Shown: piece by piece, positions 1 through 7,705 of the stretch
Layout of the letters: each line of letters starts with the position of its first letter
Numbering within the stretch: position 1 is the first letter of the stretch
Source of the DNA: Cloacibacterium caeni_C
Lineage (GTDB): Bacteria; Bacteroidota; Bacteroidia; Flavobacteriales; Weeksellaceae
Length of the DNA stretch: 24,121 nucleotides
Reading direction: 5' to 3'
Assembly (NCBI GenBank): GCA_002422665.1
Contig: DITA01000081.1
Location: 1-24,121 of the forward strand
Translations under genes and position numbers: made by a program
Notes under the pieces: model-generated
What the model saw: only the letters and a program-made list of their open reading frames with translations
Database searches by the model: none
What the model was told of the DNA's origin: nothing

Positions 1-729
1 AGAGTAGATTTCCGTCAATTGATTAAAGAATACGCTTCATCTTTCAAAACAAAGATTGATATGAAGCAAATAGGCTACAGACAAGAATCTGCTAAAGTAG
101 GCGGAATAGGTTCTTGTGGTAGAGAATTATGCTGTTCTACTTGGCTTACAGACTTCCGTTCAGTAAATACCAATGCGGCAAGATACCAGCAGTTAAGTAT
201 CAATCCGTTAAAATTAGCAGGACAATGTGGTAAATTAAAATGCTGTCTTAATTTTGAATTAGACAGTTATGTAGATGCATTATCAGATTTTCCTTCTTCT
301 AATACTATTCTAGAAACCGAAAAAGGAAGAGCATTTTGTATTAAAATAGACGTTTTCAAAAAGAAAATGTGGTTTGCCTATGTAGATAATTCTATGGCTT
401 GGTATGATTTAGACGTTGCTGAGGTCAAAAAAATGATGAAAATCAATAGCAAAGGTCAAAAATCTATCCCATTAGAAGAATTGAAAACCTTCACAGGAGC
501 AGATAAAGTGGAAACTGTAGATTTAATTCAGGAGAATAATCTGGATAGGTTTGAGAAAAAGAAACCGAACAAGCATAGAAATAAAAATACAGGGAATAAT
601 AGAGCAGAGCAGGTAACCAAAGAGCCAGAAGCTCAAAAGGATAATAATAGACCTGAAAAAACCAATGCTCCTAAAAAGTTTAATAAAAACAAAAAAAGAT
701 TTCCTCCAAAAAGAAATAATAATGATTAA
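1..729 (+). CDS. ricT: PSP1-domain / RicT (YaaT)-like protein, 5' end cut by window
   Basis: The reading frame is open from base 1, so the true start lies upstream. The TTG at 19 is probably an internal codon. The visible part carries two CX4CC motifs, at bases 115-135 (SCGRELCC) and about 226-246 (QCGKLKCC), typical of the PSP1/RicT family. In Bacillus, RicT joins RicA and RicF in a complex that binds Fe-S clusters and affects RNA processing. Partners and role in Flavobacteriia are not known to me. After the conserved domain the last 60 or so residues are a Lys/Asn/Pro-rich, probably disordered tail. The gene overlaps gldH by 8 bases (722-729), so the two are probably translated together. 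PSP1 next to gldH is, from memory, a usual flavobacterial arrangement. Family assignment is firm; function is not. Confidence 0.85.
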   Translation, partial: RVDFRQLIKEYASSFKTKIDMKQIGYRQESAKVGGIGSCGRELCCSTWLTDFRSVNTNAARYQQLSINPLKLAGQCGKLKCCLNFELDSYVDALSDFPSSNTILETEKGRAFCIKIDVFKKKMWFAYVDNSMAWYDLDVAEVKKMMKINSKGQKSIPLEELKTFTGADKVETVDLIQENNLDRFEKKKPNKHRNKNTGNNRAEQVTKEPEAQKDNNRPEKTNAPKKFNKNKKRFPPKRNNND

Positions 730-1189
730 ATATTTTCAGATATTTTTCGTTTCTATAATGCTTATTTCATGTTCCTATAATAATGAAGTGGTTTCTATGA
801 ATGAAGTAAACGGAACTTGGGATAAGAAAAAGGAACTGCTGTTTACTATGAATATAGAAGACACCAGCACTCCTAAAAACATTATATTTGTTGTAAGAAA
901 TAATAACGATTATCCTTATAGTAATCTGTTTTTAATTACTTACCTCAAAGCTGAAAATGAGAAAAATTTTAAAATAGATACGCTTAACTACATCATGGCA
1001 AAACCTAATGGAGAATGGTTAGGAAAAGGCTTTGGCGAGACTAAAGAAATATTGTTTCAATATAAAAACCAATATAAATTCCCGAAAAAAGGAAAATATA
1101 TTATTGGTGTAAAACAAGGAATGAGAACCAATAGTCTGGTAGGGATTGAAGATTTGGGCGTAAAATTAGAAAATTCAACACAACCATAA
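722..1189 (+). CDS. gldH: Gliding motility lipoprotein GldH
   Basis: A 155-residue protein that starts with a short Lys-led hydrophobic segment and a lipobox (LISC, Cys17), so it should be a type II-processed lipoprotein. Size, the N-terminal layout and the position between a PSP1-family gene and a class A PBP gene match GldH. In Flavobacterium johnsoniae GldH is needed for gliding. Its mechanism is less clear than that of the GldKLMN core of the type IX secretion system. An in-frame start at 665 would add 19 residues and bury the signal peptide behind a Lys-rich stretch, so I chose ATG 722, which overlaps the ricT stop by 8 bases. ponA starts 7 bases after the gldH stop. Many non-gliding flavobacteria also keep gldH, so its presence does not prove motility. 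Confidence 0.85.
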   Translation: MIKYFQIFFVSIMLISCSYNNEVVSMNEVNGTWDKKKELLFTMNIEDTSTPKNIIFVVRNNNDYPYSNLFLITYLKAENEKNFKIDTLNYIMAKPNGEWLGKGFGETKEILFQYKNQYKFPKKGKYIIGVKQGMRTNSLVGIEDLGVKLENSTQP

Positions 1190-1196
1190 TCATTAT

Positions 1197-3560
1197 ATGG
1201 AAAACACTGTAAAACAAGGCAGCACACTTAATTTTCCGTTGCCACCCAAAAAGCAAAAAAACTTCGGTTATAAAAAATGGGTTAAATTCATTTGGCTTGG
1301 CTTAGGAGGAATAATTCTAGGAACAGCATTTTTGTTTTTTGCTGTATCTCAAGGATTTTTGGGAGATATGCCAGATGTAAAAGAATTAGAAAATCCAGAT
1401 ATTTATGTGGCTTCAGAGATTATTTCTTCTGATGGCGTTACCTTAGGGAAATTCGAGAAAGAAAAAACCATTCCGGTTACCTATAAAGATTTGCCACCAC
1501 ATTTAGTATATGCATTGATGGCAAAAGAAGATGAACGTTTCCGTGAGCACTCAGGAATTGATTTACAAGCTTTTGCAAGAGCGGTAGCATTCCGTGGTAA
1601 AAGAGGGGGTGGTTCTACCATTTCTCAGCAGTTAGCAAAATTATTGTTTACGAAAAAACCCGCAACAAATTCTTTAATGAGAGGCATTCAAAAATTAAAA
1701 GAATGGTCAGTTGCGGTAAGCTTGGAGAAAAGATATACCAAGGAGGAAATCATCACTATGTACTTTAACAAAATGGATTTTAATTATAATTCCAAGGGTA
1801 TTGAATTAGCTTCACGAATTTATTTTAATAAATCTACTAAAGACTTAACTCTTTCAGAAGCCGCAACTTTTGTTGCAATGCTAGAGGCTCCAATTAGAAA
1901 TAATCCCATTAGAAATCCTGAACGAGCTAAGGAAAGAAGAAATGTGGTTTTAGAGCAAATGCTTAAAACCAACTATATAGACCAAGCTACTTATGACAAA
2001 GTAGTAGCGGAACCCATCGTAGTAGATTTCCATCCTGTAGAATCTGTAGACGAAGGATATTCTGCTTATTATAAGCATTATTTGAGAAAAGAAATTAATA
2101 GCTATTTAGAAGAATACGAGAAAGAGACTGGTAAGGATGTAAATATTTACAGAGATGGTCTTAAAATCTTTGTAACCTTAGATTCTAAAATGCAGAAATA
2201 TGCAGAAGAAGCCATTAAGGAACACATGACCAGTCTTCAGAAAAGTTTTGATTCAGAACAACGCAGAAATCCTAATAGACCTTTCTATTTCTTGAAGAAA
2301 AAGCAAATAGATGATATTATGCTCGCTGCAATGAAAAGAACTGGCAGATATAAACAATTAGCTGCAGAAGGGGTTTCAGAAGATTCTATTATGATGGATT
2401 TCAAAACACCTACCAAAACCACCATCTTTACTTGGGAAGGAGAAAAAGAAACCGAAATGTCTCCGTATGATTCTATCAGATACCATAAGCAAATTGCACA
2501 AGCGGGCTTAATGTCTATGGAACCTGCAACTGGCGATATCAAAGCTTGGGTAGGAGGAATCGATTGGAAACATTTTCAATATGACCACGTAAAACAAGGA
2601 AAAAGACAAGTAGGTTCTACATTTAAACCTTTTGTTTATGCTACTGCGATTATGAATTTAGGAATGACACCTTGTTCTACCGTTTCTAATGCTACTTATA
2701 CTAAAGGAGATTGGGAAGTAAAAGGTAATGGTGGTAATCTTACTTTGAGAGACGCTTTAGCACATTCTAAAAACCCTGTTGCGGTAAGATTAATAGAATC
2801 TGTAAGTCCTAAAAAAGTAATCCAATTGGCTAGAGATTTAGGAGTAACAGAAGAAATGCCAAATGAATATGCAATCGCACTTGGTTCTACAGATATTACC
2901 ATTTACGAAATGTTGGGAGCTTACAGTTCTTTTGCAAATTTTGGAAATTACATAAAACCAGAAATGGTTTGGCGTATAGAAGATGCTAATGGTAGAGTAA
3001 TTAAAGAAGTGAAAAACGAAACCAAAGAAGTCATGAACGAAATGTACGCTTATACCATGATAGATTTAATGAAAGGCGTTACAAGATTCGGTACAGCTTC
3101 TGGTGAACTAAGAAGAATGGGAATCCCAGAAACTGTAGAAATTGCTGGTAAAACAGGTACTACTCAGAATAACTCAGATGGTTGGTTCATGGGAATTACA
3201 CCTAATCTAGCAACTGGAGTTTGGGTAGGCTGGGAAGACAGAGCAACCCACTTCTGGAGTACAGGAGAAGGTCAAGGTGCGAGAATGGCATTGCCAATTT
3301 GGGGAATTTTCATGAAGAAAGTTTGGGCAGATAAAGAACTCGGGATTACACCAGATGATAAATTTGCCAAACCTTCTAATTGGACGGGTGATTGTGCAGA
3401 TTTACAAGGATTGGGAGGTTATGGTGACGATGGAGGTTTACAAACCATTGACCAAATCAAAAATCCTAAACCGAAAGACAATCAGCCTAAAAACAATAAA
3501 CCAAAAGAAGAAAATCTCAACGAAAATCTGAATAAAGACGAAGTAGATTTCAATCAATAA
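1197..3560 (+). CDS. ponA: Penicillin-binding protein 1A, bifunctional transglycosylase/transpeptidase
   Basis: A 787-residue class A PBP that polymerises lipid II into glycan strands and crosslinks them in the periplasm. Order: short cytoplasmic tail, one membrane anchor (about residues 31-52), then the GT51 domain with the EDERF motif (catalytic Glu111) and the GGSTISQQLAK motif (138-148). The transpeptidase domain has the nucleophile Ser474 in STFK (474-477), SKN (524-526) and KTGT (652-655). All key residues are present. The C-terminus is a Lys/Asn/Pro-rich tail of about 60 residues, probably unstructured. The start ATG lies 7 bases after gldH, with no promoter between them, so it probably belongs to the ricT-gldH operon. 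A strong terminator follows 7 bases after the stop. Confidence 0.95.
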   Translation: MENTVKQGSTLNFPLPPKKQKNFGYKKWVKFIWLGLGGIILGTAFLFFAVSQGFLGDMPDVKELENPDIYVASEIISSDGVTLGKFEKEKTIPVTYKDLPPHLVYALMAKEDERFREHSGIDLQAFARAVAFRGKRGGGSTISQQLAKLLFTKKPATNSLMRGIQKLKEWSVAVSLEKRYTKEEIITMYFNKMDFNYNSKGIELASRIYFNKSTKDLTLSEAATFVAMLEAPIRNNPIRNPERAKERRNVVLEQMLKTNYIDQATYDKVVAEPIVVDFHPVESVDEGYSAYYKHYLRKEINSYLEEYEKETGKDVNIYRDGLKIFVTLDSKMQKYAEEAIKEHMTSLQKSFDSEQRRNPNRPFYFLKKKQIDDIMLAAMKRTGRYKQLAAEGVSEDSIMMDFKTPTKTTIFTWEGEKETEMSPYDSIRYHKQIAQAGLMSMEPATGDIKAWVGGIDWKHFQYDHVKQGKRQVGSTFKPFVYATAIMNLGMTPCSTVSNATYTKGDWEVKGNGGNLTLRDALAHSKNPVAVRLIESVSPKKVIQLARDLGVTEEMPNEYAIALGSTDITIYEMLGAYSSFANFGNYIKPEMVWRIEDANGRVIKEVKNETKEVMNEMYAYTMIDLMKGVTRFGTASGELRRMGIPETVEIAGKTGTTQNNSDGWFMGITPNLATGVWVGWEDRATHFWSTGEGQGARMALPIWGIFMKKVWADKELGITPDDKFAKPSNWTGDCADLQGLGGYGDDGGLQTIDQIKNPKPKDNQPKNNKPKEENLNENLNKDEVDFNQ

Positions 3561-3567
3561 AAATGAT

Positions 3568-3602
3568 AAACCGTTTCAATCTTATTTGAAGCGGTTTTTT
3601 CT
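3568..3602 (+). terminator. Rho-independent terminator of the ricT-gldH-ponA operon
   Basis: A 12-bp stem (3568-3579 with 3586-3597, one G-T pair), a 6-base loop TCTTAT, and a T run at 3595-3600. It sits right after the ponA stop and ahead of the selO promoter. Confidence 0.88.
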
Positions 3603-3613
3603 TGAAAATCATT

Positions 3614-3621
3614 TAGTTTTG
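3614..3621 (+). promoter_or_regulatory. Bacteroidota -7 box for selO (predicted leaderless)
   Basis: TAGTTTTG fits the Bacteroidota consensus TAnnTTTG exactly and ends only 4 bases before the selO ATG at 3626. A TTTG at 3585-3588 could be the -33 box, but its 25-bp spacing is longer than usual. With the start site expected 4 to 7 bases after the box, the mRNA would begin at or next to the ATG. Confidence 0.6.
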
Positions 3622-3625
3622 CAAA

Positions 3626-5170
3626 ATGAATTTAGATAAAATTACACAGAGATATTTTGACCTTTTTCCAGGAGATTTTTCAGGAAATCCTGTACAAAGA
3701 CAAACGCCCAATTTCTTTTTTGCACTTACCGACATTTATGGATTCAAAAAAGCCCAGTTATTGCACTTTAACGAAAATTTAGCAGAAGAAATAGGCTTGG
3801 GGAAAATTGAAAACCAAGAGGATACAGATTTTTTAAACGCTACCAAACTTCCAGAAAATGTAAAAACATTTTCTACGGCTTATGCAGGTCATCAGTTCGG
3901 ACAATGGGCTGGTCAATTAGGTGATGGAAGAGCTATTTATGCAGGAGAAATTCAAAATTCTAATGGGAATTTTACAGAAATCCAATGGAAAGGAGCTGGT
4001 GCAACTCCCTATTCTCGTCACGCAGATGGAAGAGCCGTTTTGCGTTCCTCCATCAGAGAATATCTGATGAGTGAAGCCATGTTTCACTTGGGAATTCCTA
4101 CAACCAGAGCGCTTTCTCTTTCGCTTTCTGGCGAAAAAGTGGCACGAGATATCATGTACAACGGAAATGTAGATTTCGAACAAGGAGCAGTTGTCATCAG
4201 AACTTCGGAAACGTTTCTTCGTTTTGGGCATTTTGAGTTGTTAGCAGCCAGAAATGAACTCGATACTTTACAAAAATTAGCAGATTTTACCATCGAAAAT
4301 TATTTCCCTGAAATTGATAAAAATTCGCCCGAAAAATATCTGGAATTTTTCAAAATAGTGGGCGAAAAAAGCGCCGATATGATTGTAGAATGGATTAGAG
4401 TAGGATTTACACATGGCGTAATGAATACTGATAACATGAGCATTATTGGCAATACAATTGATTATGGACCTTTCTCTTTTTTAGATGAGTATAATCTGAA
4501 TTTTACCTCAAATACAACTGATTTACCAGGAAGAAGATACGCTTTTGGTAAACAAGCGCACATTGCTCATTGGAATTTAATTCAATTAGCGAACGCACTT
4601 TTCCCTTTAATTAAAGATGAAGCTGCGCTAGAAAAAATCTTAATTGATTACAGTGAAATGTTTTGGAAAAAGCATGATGAAATGATGGCTAAGAAATTCG
4701 GGTTCGAAAAATTAGAAAAATATGACGCTGATTTCTTTACATCTTGGCAAAAATTGATGGAAGAAATTTCTATAGATTACACTTTGTTTTTCAGTCAGTT
4801 AGAAAGTCTTGAAGAAGGTTCAGATATTATAGAACATTTCAAAAATTCTTTCTATCAAAACTTGAATAAAGAGCAAGAAACTTTGGTTCTAGAATTTGTA
4901 GAAAATTACAGACAAAGACTTTCTTACAATCAAATTTCTAAAGAAGATAGCCGAAAAATCATGCAAAAAGCCAATCCGAAATTTGTCTTGAGAAACTATT
5001 TGCTGTACGATTGCATTGCAGAAATGGAAGAAGGCAAAACAGAACTTTTTGGCAAACTTTGGAACGCTCTTCAAAAACCTTACGAAGAAATCTACCCAGA
5101 ATTTTCGGTAAAAAGACCAGAAAAATATGAAGGAGTAGTAGGTTGCAGTTCCCTTTCTTGTTCTTCATAA
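3626..5170 (+). CDS. selO: SelO family protein adenylyltransferase (AMPylase, formerly YdiU)
   Basis: A 514-residue pseudokinase-fold enzyme that transfers AMP from ATP to hydroxyl side chains of proteins, linked in other species to redox stress. Visible motifs: QWKGAGATPYSR with the ATP-binding Lys122, the helix-C Glu145 in SSIREYL, HGVMNTDNM (263-271) and DYGPF (279-283) for metal and catalysis. Asn270 and Asp279 have the same spacing as the known metal ligands. The protein ends with two nearby Cys (tail CSSLSCSS). The last Cys matches the position of selenocysteine in animal SelO, so this is a Cys-form enzyme. Length is normal for the family. A -7 box ends 4 bases upstream of the ATG, so I expect monocistronic, leaderless transcription. 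Confidence 0.95.
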   Translation: MNLDKITQRYFDLFPGDFSGNPVQRQTPNFFFALTDIYGFKKAQLLHFNENLAEEIGLGKIENQEDTDFLNATKLPENVKTFSTAYAGHQFGQWAGQLGDGRAIYAGEIQNSNGNFTEIQWKGAGATPYSRHADGRAVLRSSIREYLMSEAMFHLGIPTTRALSLSLSGEKVARDIMYNGNVDFEQGAVVIRTSETFLRFGHFELLAARNELDTLQKLADFTIENYFPEIDKNSPEKYLEFFKIVGEKSADMIVEWIRVGFTHGVMNTDNMSIIGNTIDYGPFSFLDEYNLNFTSNTTDLPGRRYAFGKQAHIAHWNLIQLANALFPLIKDEAALEKILIDYSEMFWKKHDEMMAKKFGFEKLEKYDADFFTSWQKLMEEISIDYTLFFSQLESLEEGSDIIEHFKNSFYQNLNKEQETLVLEFVENYRQRLSYNQISKEDSRKIMQKANPKFVLRNYLLYDCIAEMEEGKTELFGKLWNALQKPYEEIYPEFSVKRPEKYEGVVGCSSLSCSS

Positions 5171-5177
5171 GAATCTA

Positions 5178-5293
5178 ACCACAAAAGAGACAAAAGAATG
5201 GTTTGAAAACAAGAATTTCAAAAGTAAAAAAAAGAAGTTTTTTCACTTTTGGATGGCTTAAAACGAATTTTATCTTTTTTTCTCTTTTGTGGT
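5178..5293. repeat. Nested inverted-repeat element between selO and the next gene
   Basis: A perfect 13-bp inverted repeat, ACCACAAAAGAGA at 5178-5190 and its reverse complement at 5281-5293, bounds a 116-bp block. Inside is a second hairpin: 5220-5231 pairs with 5238-5250, with one bulged C at 5244 and the loop AAGAAG. Just outside, near 5325-5342, a short tandem repeat AATCTGTG occurs twice. It holds no reading frame and could be the remains of a MITE or a dispersed intergenic repeat. It may also end selO transcription, as no ordinary terminator is seen there. Confidence 0.5.
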
Positions 5294-5350
5294 AAAAATA
5301 TTTTTAGAAAAAAATTTCTGTTAAAATCTGTGTAATCTGTGAGAAACCAA

Positions 5351-5358
5351 TACTTTTG
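5351..5358 (+). promoter_or_regulatory. Bacteroidota -7 box for the GT-C-like membrane protein
   Basis: TACTTTTG matches TAnnTTTG and lies 14 bases before the TTG start at 5373. No clear -33 TTTG at the normal spacing. Confidence 0.5.
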
Positions 5359-5372
5359 CAAAAATTTTATCC

Positions 5373-6638
5373 TTGAAAAAATTCAAAGACACTTTAAAAC
5401 TCATTTTTCCAAGCAATGGGATTGAATGGGTTTTGTTCATCATTTTCCTCACTTCATACGGAATTTTAGGAAGCTATATCGCCCTGAATTACAGAATTAT
5501 ATTTGACGATAGAATTCCTTGGGATGCTTATTTTAGTTTTGACAATCGTTCAATCATAATGACAGGTGGTGGTTTTGAGAGACATCCGCTTTCTAATTAT
5601 TTCTTCGATTGGATTAGAAAATTTGCACTTTGGATTTCAGAGGGTAAAAAGAACGAAATTTTCCGTTTGGTTTTGGCTTGGTGCAGTAATTTTGCCGTGA
5701 GTTTAGCTTTGGTTCAATTATTTAAATATTTAAGAAATATTGTGAGAATTCCATTGAAAATCAATGTTTTAATTACATTTTTCTTCGCATTTTTCACCAC
5801 GCCAATTTTACTATCGTTCACGCCAGAAACTTATACTTATACTTTGTTGTTTTTGGTAGCTTTTAATTATTACGCAGCTGCAAAACTCAAAAAAGAGAAG
5901 AAAATTTCTCTATTTCCGTTGACTTTTGCATCGGTTTTAGTTGGTGGTTTAACGATCACCAATGTTGTAAAAGTCTATATTCCAATACTTTTTGAGAAAA
6001 ATTTATTTAAAAGTTTCAAAACATTTTTCAATGCTGCGATTAGAGTAATCATTTCTGCTGCGGTTTTCGTGTTGTTATTTTTATACCGATTAGATTGGGA
6101 TTACATGAGGATTTTCACCAAAACAGGTGAACAATACGAAAAATTCTCAAAACCGAAAGTTACGCCACTTTGGGATATGATTTCGTCTTGGTTTTTCGGG
6201 GGAAATATGATTTTTTCAAATTTCGTGGTGAGAGATTATCATAATAAAAAAGGATTTCACTACAACGCGCTATTTATGGATGTTTTCTCATCTGTAGCTC
6301 CGTATATTTTCGTTGGCGCAGTTCTGGTTCTTGTTTTTTGGAGTTATTTTAAGAATTTCAAAAACAAATTCGTACAGATTTTAATGCTTTCATTTTTCGT
6401 AGATATCATTATTCATTGCGTATTGAAGTTTGGGTTACACACTTCTTACATTTACGGCGGACATTTTATTTTTGTAGTTCCGATGATGTTGGGATGGTTG
6501 TTTTTCGGTTATAAAAATTCTCCAAAAATGCTTTCTTTTCTGACGGTTTTTGTAGGGATTTTATTCGTTTTCTTAGTCGCGAATAATGTGTATAGAATGG
6601 AAGAATTTATTTGGTTTTTAGACCAGAATTATCGCTAA
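5373..6638 (+). CDS. Polytopic membrane protein, GT-C glycosyltransferase-like
   Basis: A 421-residue integral membrane protein with about 8 to 10 hydrophobic spans. I cannot name the family with certainty; it may belong to one of the Bacteroidota DUFs such as DUF6080. Features that suggest a GT-C lipid-linked sugar transferase: a first membrane span (about 18-40) followed by a long outward loop with paired acids (Asp45-Asp46) and a Glu-Arg-His-Pro motif (69-72), then a Pro-Glu pair (151-152) at a later span, as in ArnT/GT39-type enzymes. This is inference from layout only. The start is TTG 5373, because the next in-frame ATG would remove the first span and because a -7 box lies 14 bases upstream. 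Its stop overlaps the stop of the opposing gene by 4 bases. Confidence 0.75.
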   Translation: MKKFKDTLKLIFPSNGIEWVLFIIFLTSYGILGSYIALNYRIIFDDRIPWDAYFSFDNRSIIMTGGGFERHPLSNYFFDWIRKFALWISEGKKNEIFRLVLAWCSNFAVSLALVQLFKYLRNIVRIPLKINVLITFFFAFFTTPILLSFTPETYTYTLLFLVAFNYYAAAKLKKEKKISLFPLTFASVLVGGLTITNVVKVYIPILFEKNLFKSFKTFFNAAIRVIISAAVFVLLFLYRLDWDYMRIFTKTGEQYEKFSKPKVTPLWDMISSWFFGGNMIFSNFVVRDYHNKKGFHYNALFMDVFSSVAPYIFVGAVLVLVFWSYFKNFKNKFVQILMLSFFVDIIIHCVLKFGLHTSYIYGGHFIFVVPMMLGWLFFGYKNSPKMLSFLTVFVGILFVFLVANNVYRMEEFIWFLDQNYR

Positions 6639-7663
6639 ATTGGTTTAATTACATATTCTTCCCAATAATACATTAAATAAGGAAATAAAGTGAAAACTAA
6701 CCAAATTAATGTGTAGGGAGAAAATATATTTAAATATGAATTAGCCATAAAAATTGAACCTATAAAAACGATACAGAAAACTGAACTCCAAACATTTACC
6801 TGATATTGTGAAAATCTTGAAAAATGTATTTGTGAAATTTCTTTTCTCCTTTTCTTATAATCACTGCTGCTTTCTCCTTTTGAAGGAAGATAACCAAAAA
6901 TTAAATACGCATTTCTCAGCATATAAATAGAAGAAATTCCCAAAAGAAAGTATTGTAAAGTAGTGATGAGGTTATAATCTAAAGTGTCATCAAAAGAAAT
7001 CTCATTTTCAAAAGCCCTTATTATAAAGTTAACAGCAAAAATGAGGGTGATTACTGAACTCCATATACTTAGTAAAATTGATGAAAACCTATTGTGAGGA
7101 TAGTCTGTAAATGCATAAAATAAACTGACTAAGACAAATAGCAGTCCTACTATGAGAACTAAAGTTTTAAAGGGACCGATATCGTCAAAATATTGTAGTG
7201 AAGTTATCAAATAAATGATTGAAATAGATTGAAGTAAAACTATTCCTTCGCTAATTACAGGAACTAATTTTTCTTTTTCGTTTTTTCCAATAAAATATAC
7301 AATTGATACAACCAAAAATACCAAAATAAAAACAAAGGGAAAAAACTGAATGTGACCATCAAAACTATAGTTACGTTCATTTTTTCCAGGTAAAAATGCA
7401 ATTAAAGGACTTATAGCAAGTGTAAATAAAAGTTTTCCTGCAATTTCTTTCCAAGAAGATTTTAATCTTTTTAATTCAAAAATAATTCCTAAAATGATTG
7501 GAATTATAGAATATGGAATTAGCTGTTTATCCGACTCAAATATTCTTTTTACTACCAAAAACAATAAAATTAAAGCAGGACCTGCTAATATTGCGAGAAT
7601 GTTTGTCCAGCAACCTAGACTTTCTCCCCAGAATTTTGGTTCTTTAGTTTTTCTTTTTGCCAT
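6635..7663 (-). CDS. Polytopic membrane protein of unknown function
   Basis: A 342-residue protein I do not recognise. After a Lys-rich cytoplasmic N-terminus it shows about 9 or 10 hydrophobic spans, with short Lys/Arg/Glu loops and a longer charged loop (around residues 260-285, SDYKKRRKE) between spans. There are no catalytic motifs I can defend. It is convergent with the GT-C-like gene: the two stop codons share 6635-6638 (TAA on one strand, TAG on the other), leaving no room for a terminator between them. Upstream, its own -7 box lies 4 bases from the ATG, inside the T-tract of the TPR gene's terminator. It seems to be an independently transcribed accessory gene. Confidence 0.7.
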   Translation of the reverse strand: MAKRKTKEPKFWGESLGCWTNILAILAGPALILLFLVVKRIFESDKQLIPYSIIPIILGIIFELKRLKSSWKEIAGKLLFTLAISPLIAFLPGKNERNYSFDGHIQFFPFVFILVFLVVSIVYFIGKNEKEKLVPVISEGIVLLQSISIIYLITSLQYFDDIGPFKTLVLIVGLLFVLVSLFYAFTDYPHNRFSSILLSIWSSVITLIFAVNFIIRAFENEISFDDTLDYNLITTLQYFLLGISSIYMLRNAYLIFGYLPSKGESSSDYKKRRKEISQIHFSRFSQYQVNVWSSVFCIVFIGSIFMANSYLNIFSPYTLIWLVFTLFPYLMYYWEEYVIKPI

Positions 7664-7667
7664 TAAC

Positions 7668-7675
7668 CAAAAATA
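7668..7675 (-). promoter_or_regulatory. Bacteroidota -7 box, predicted leaderless start
   Basis: On the minus strand TATTTTTG matches TAnnTTTG and ends 4 bases before the ATG at 7663, the same spacing as at selO. It lies within the T-rich tail of the terminator for the upstream TPR gene, so the end of one transcript and the start of the next nearly coincide. Confidence 0.5.
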
Positions 7676-7704
7676 AAAAAAATCCCGAGAAATTTTCGGG
7701 ATTT
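7671..7704 (-). terminator. Rho-independent terminator of the glmM-TPR unit
   Basis: A 9-bp stem, AAATCCCGA at 7680-7688 with its complement at 7696-7704, and a 7-base loop. On the minus strand it is followed by a long T run (7671-7682). It begins 2 bases after the TPR gene stop. Confidence 0.85.
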
Positions 7705-7705
7705 G

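Noticed and set aside
665..721. Longer GldH starting at 665
   Set aside because: The 19 added residues are Lys-rich and would hide the lipoprotein signal.
2285..2902. Minus-strand frames inside ponA
   Set aside because: They lie within well-conserved transpeptidase sequence and have no promoter.
3917..4293. Two minus-strand frames inside selO
   Set aside because: Codon-shadow frames, Ser/Arg/Lys-rich, with no start signal; selO motifs are intact on the plus strand.
4889..5168. Minus-strand frames at the selO 3' end
   Set aside because: Shadows of a real gene, hydrophobic only because of A/T-rich codons.
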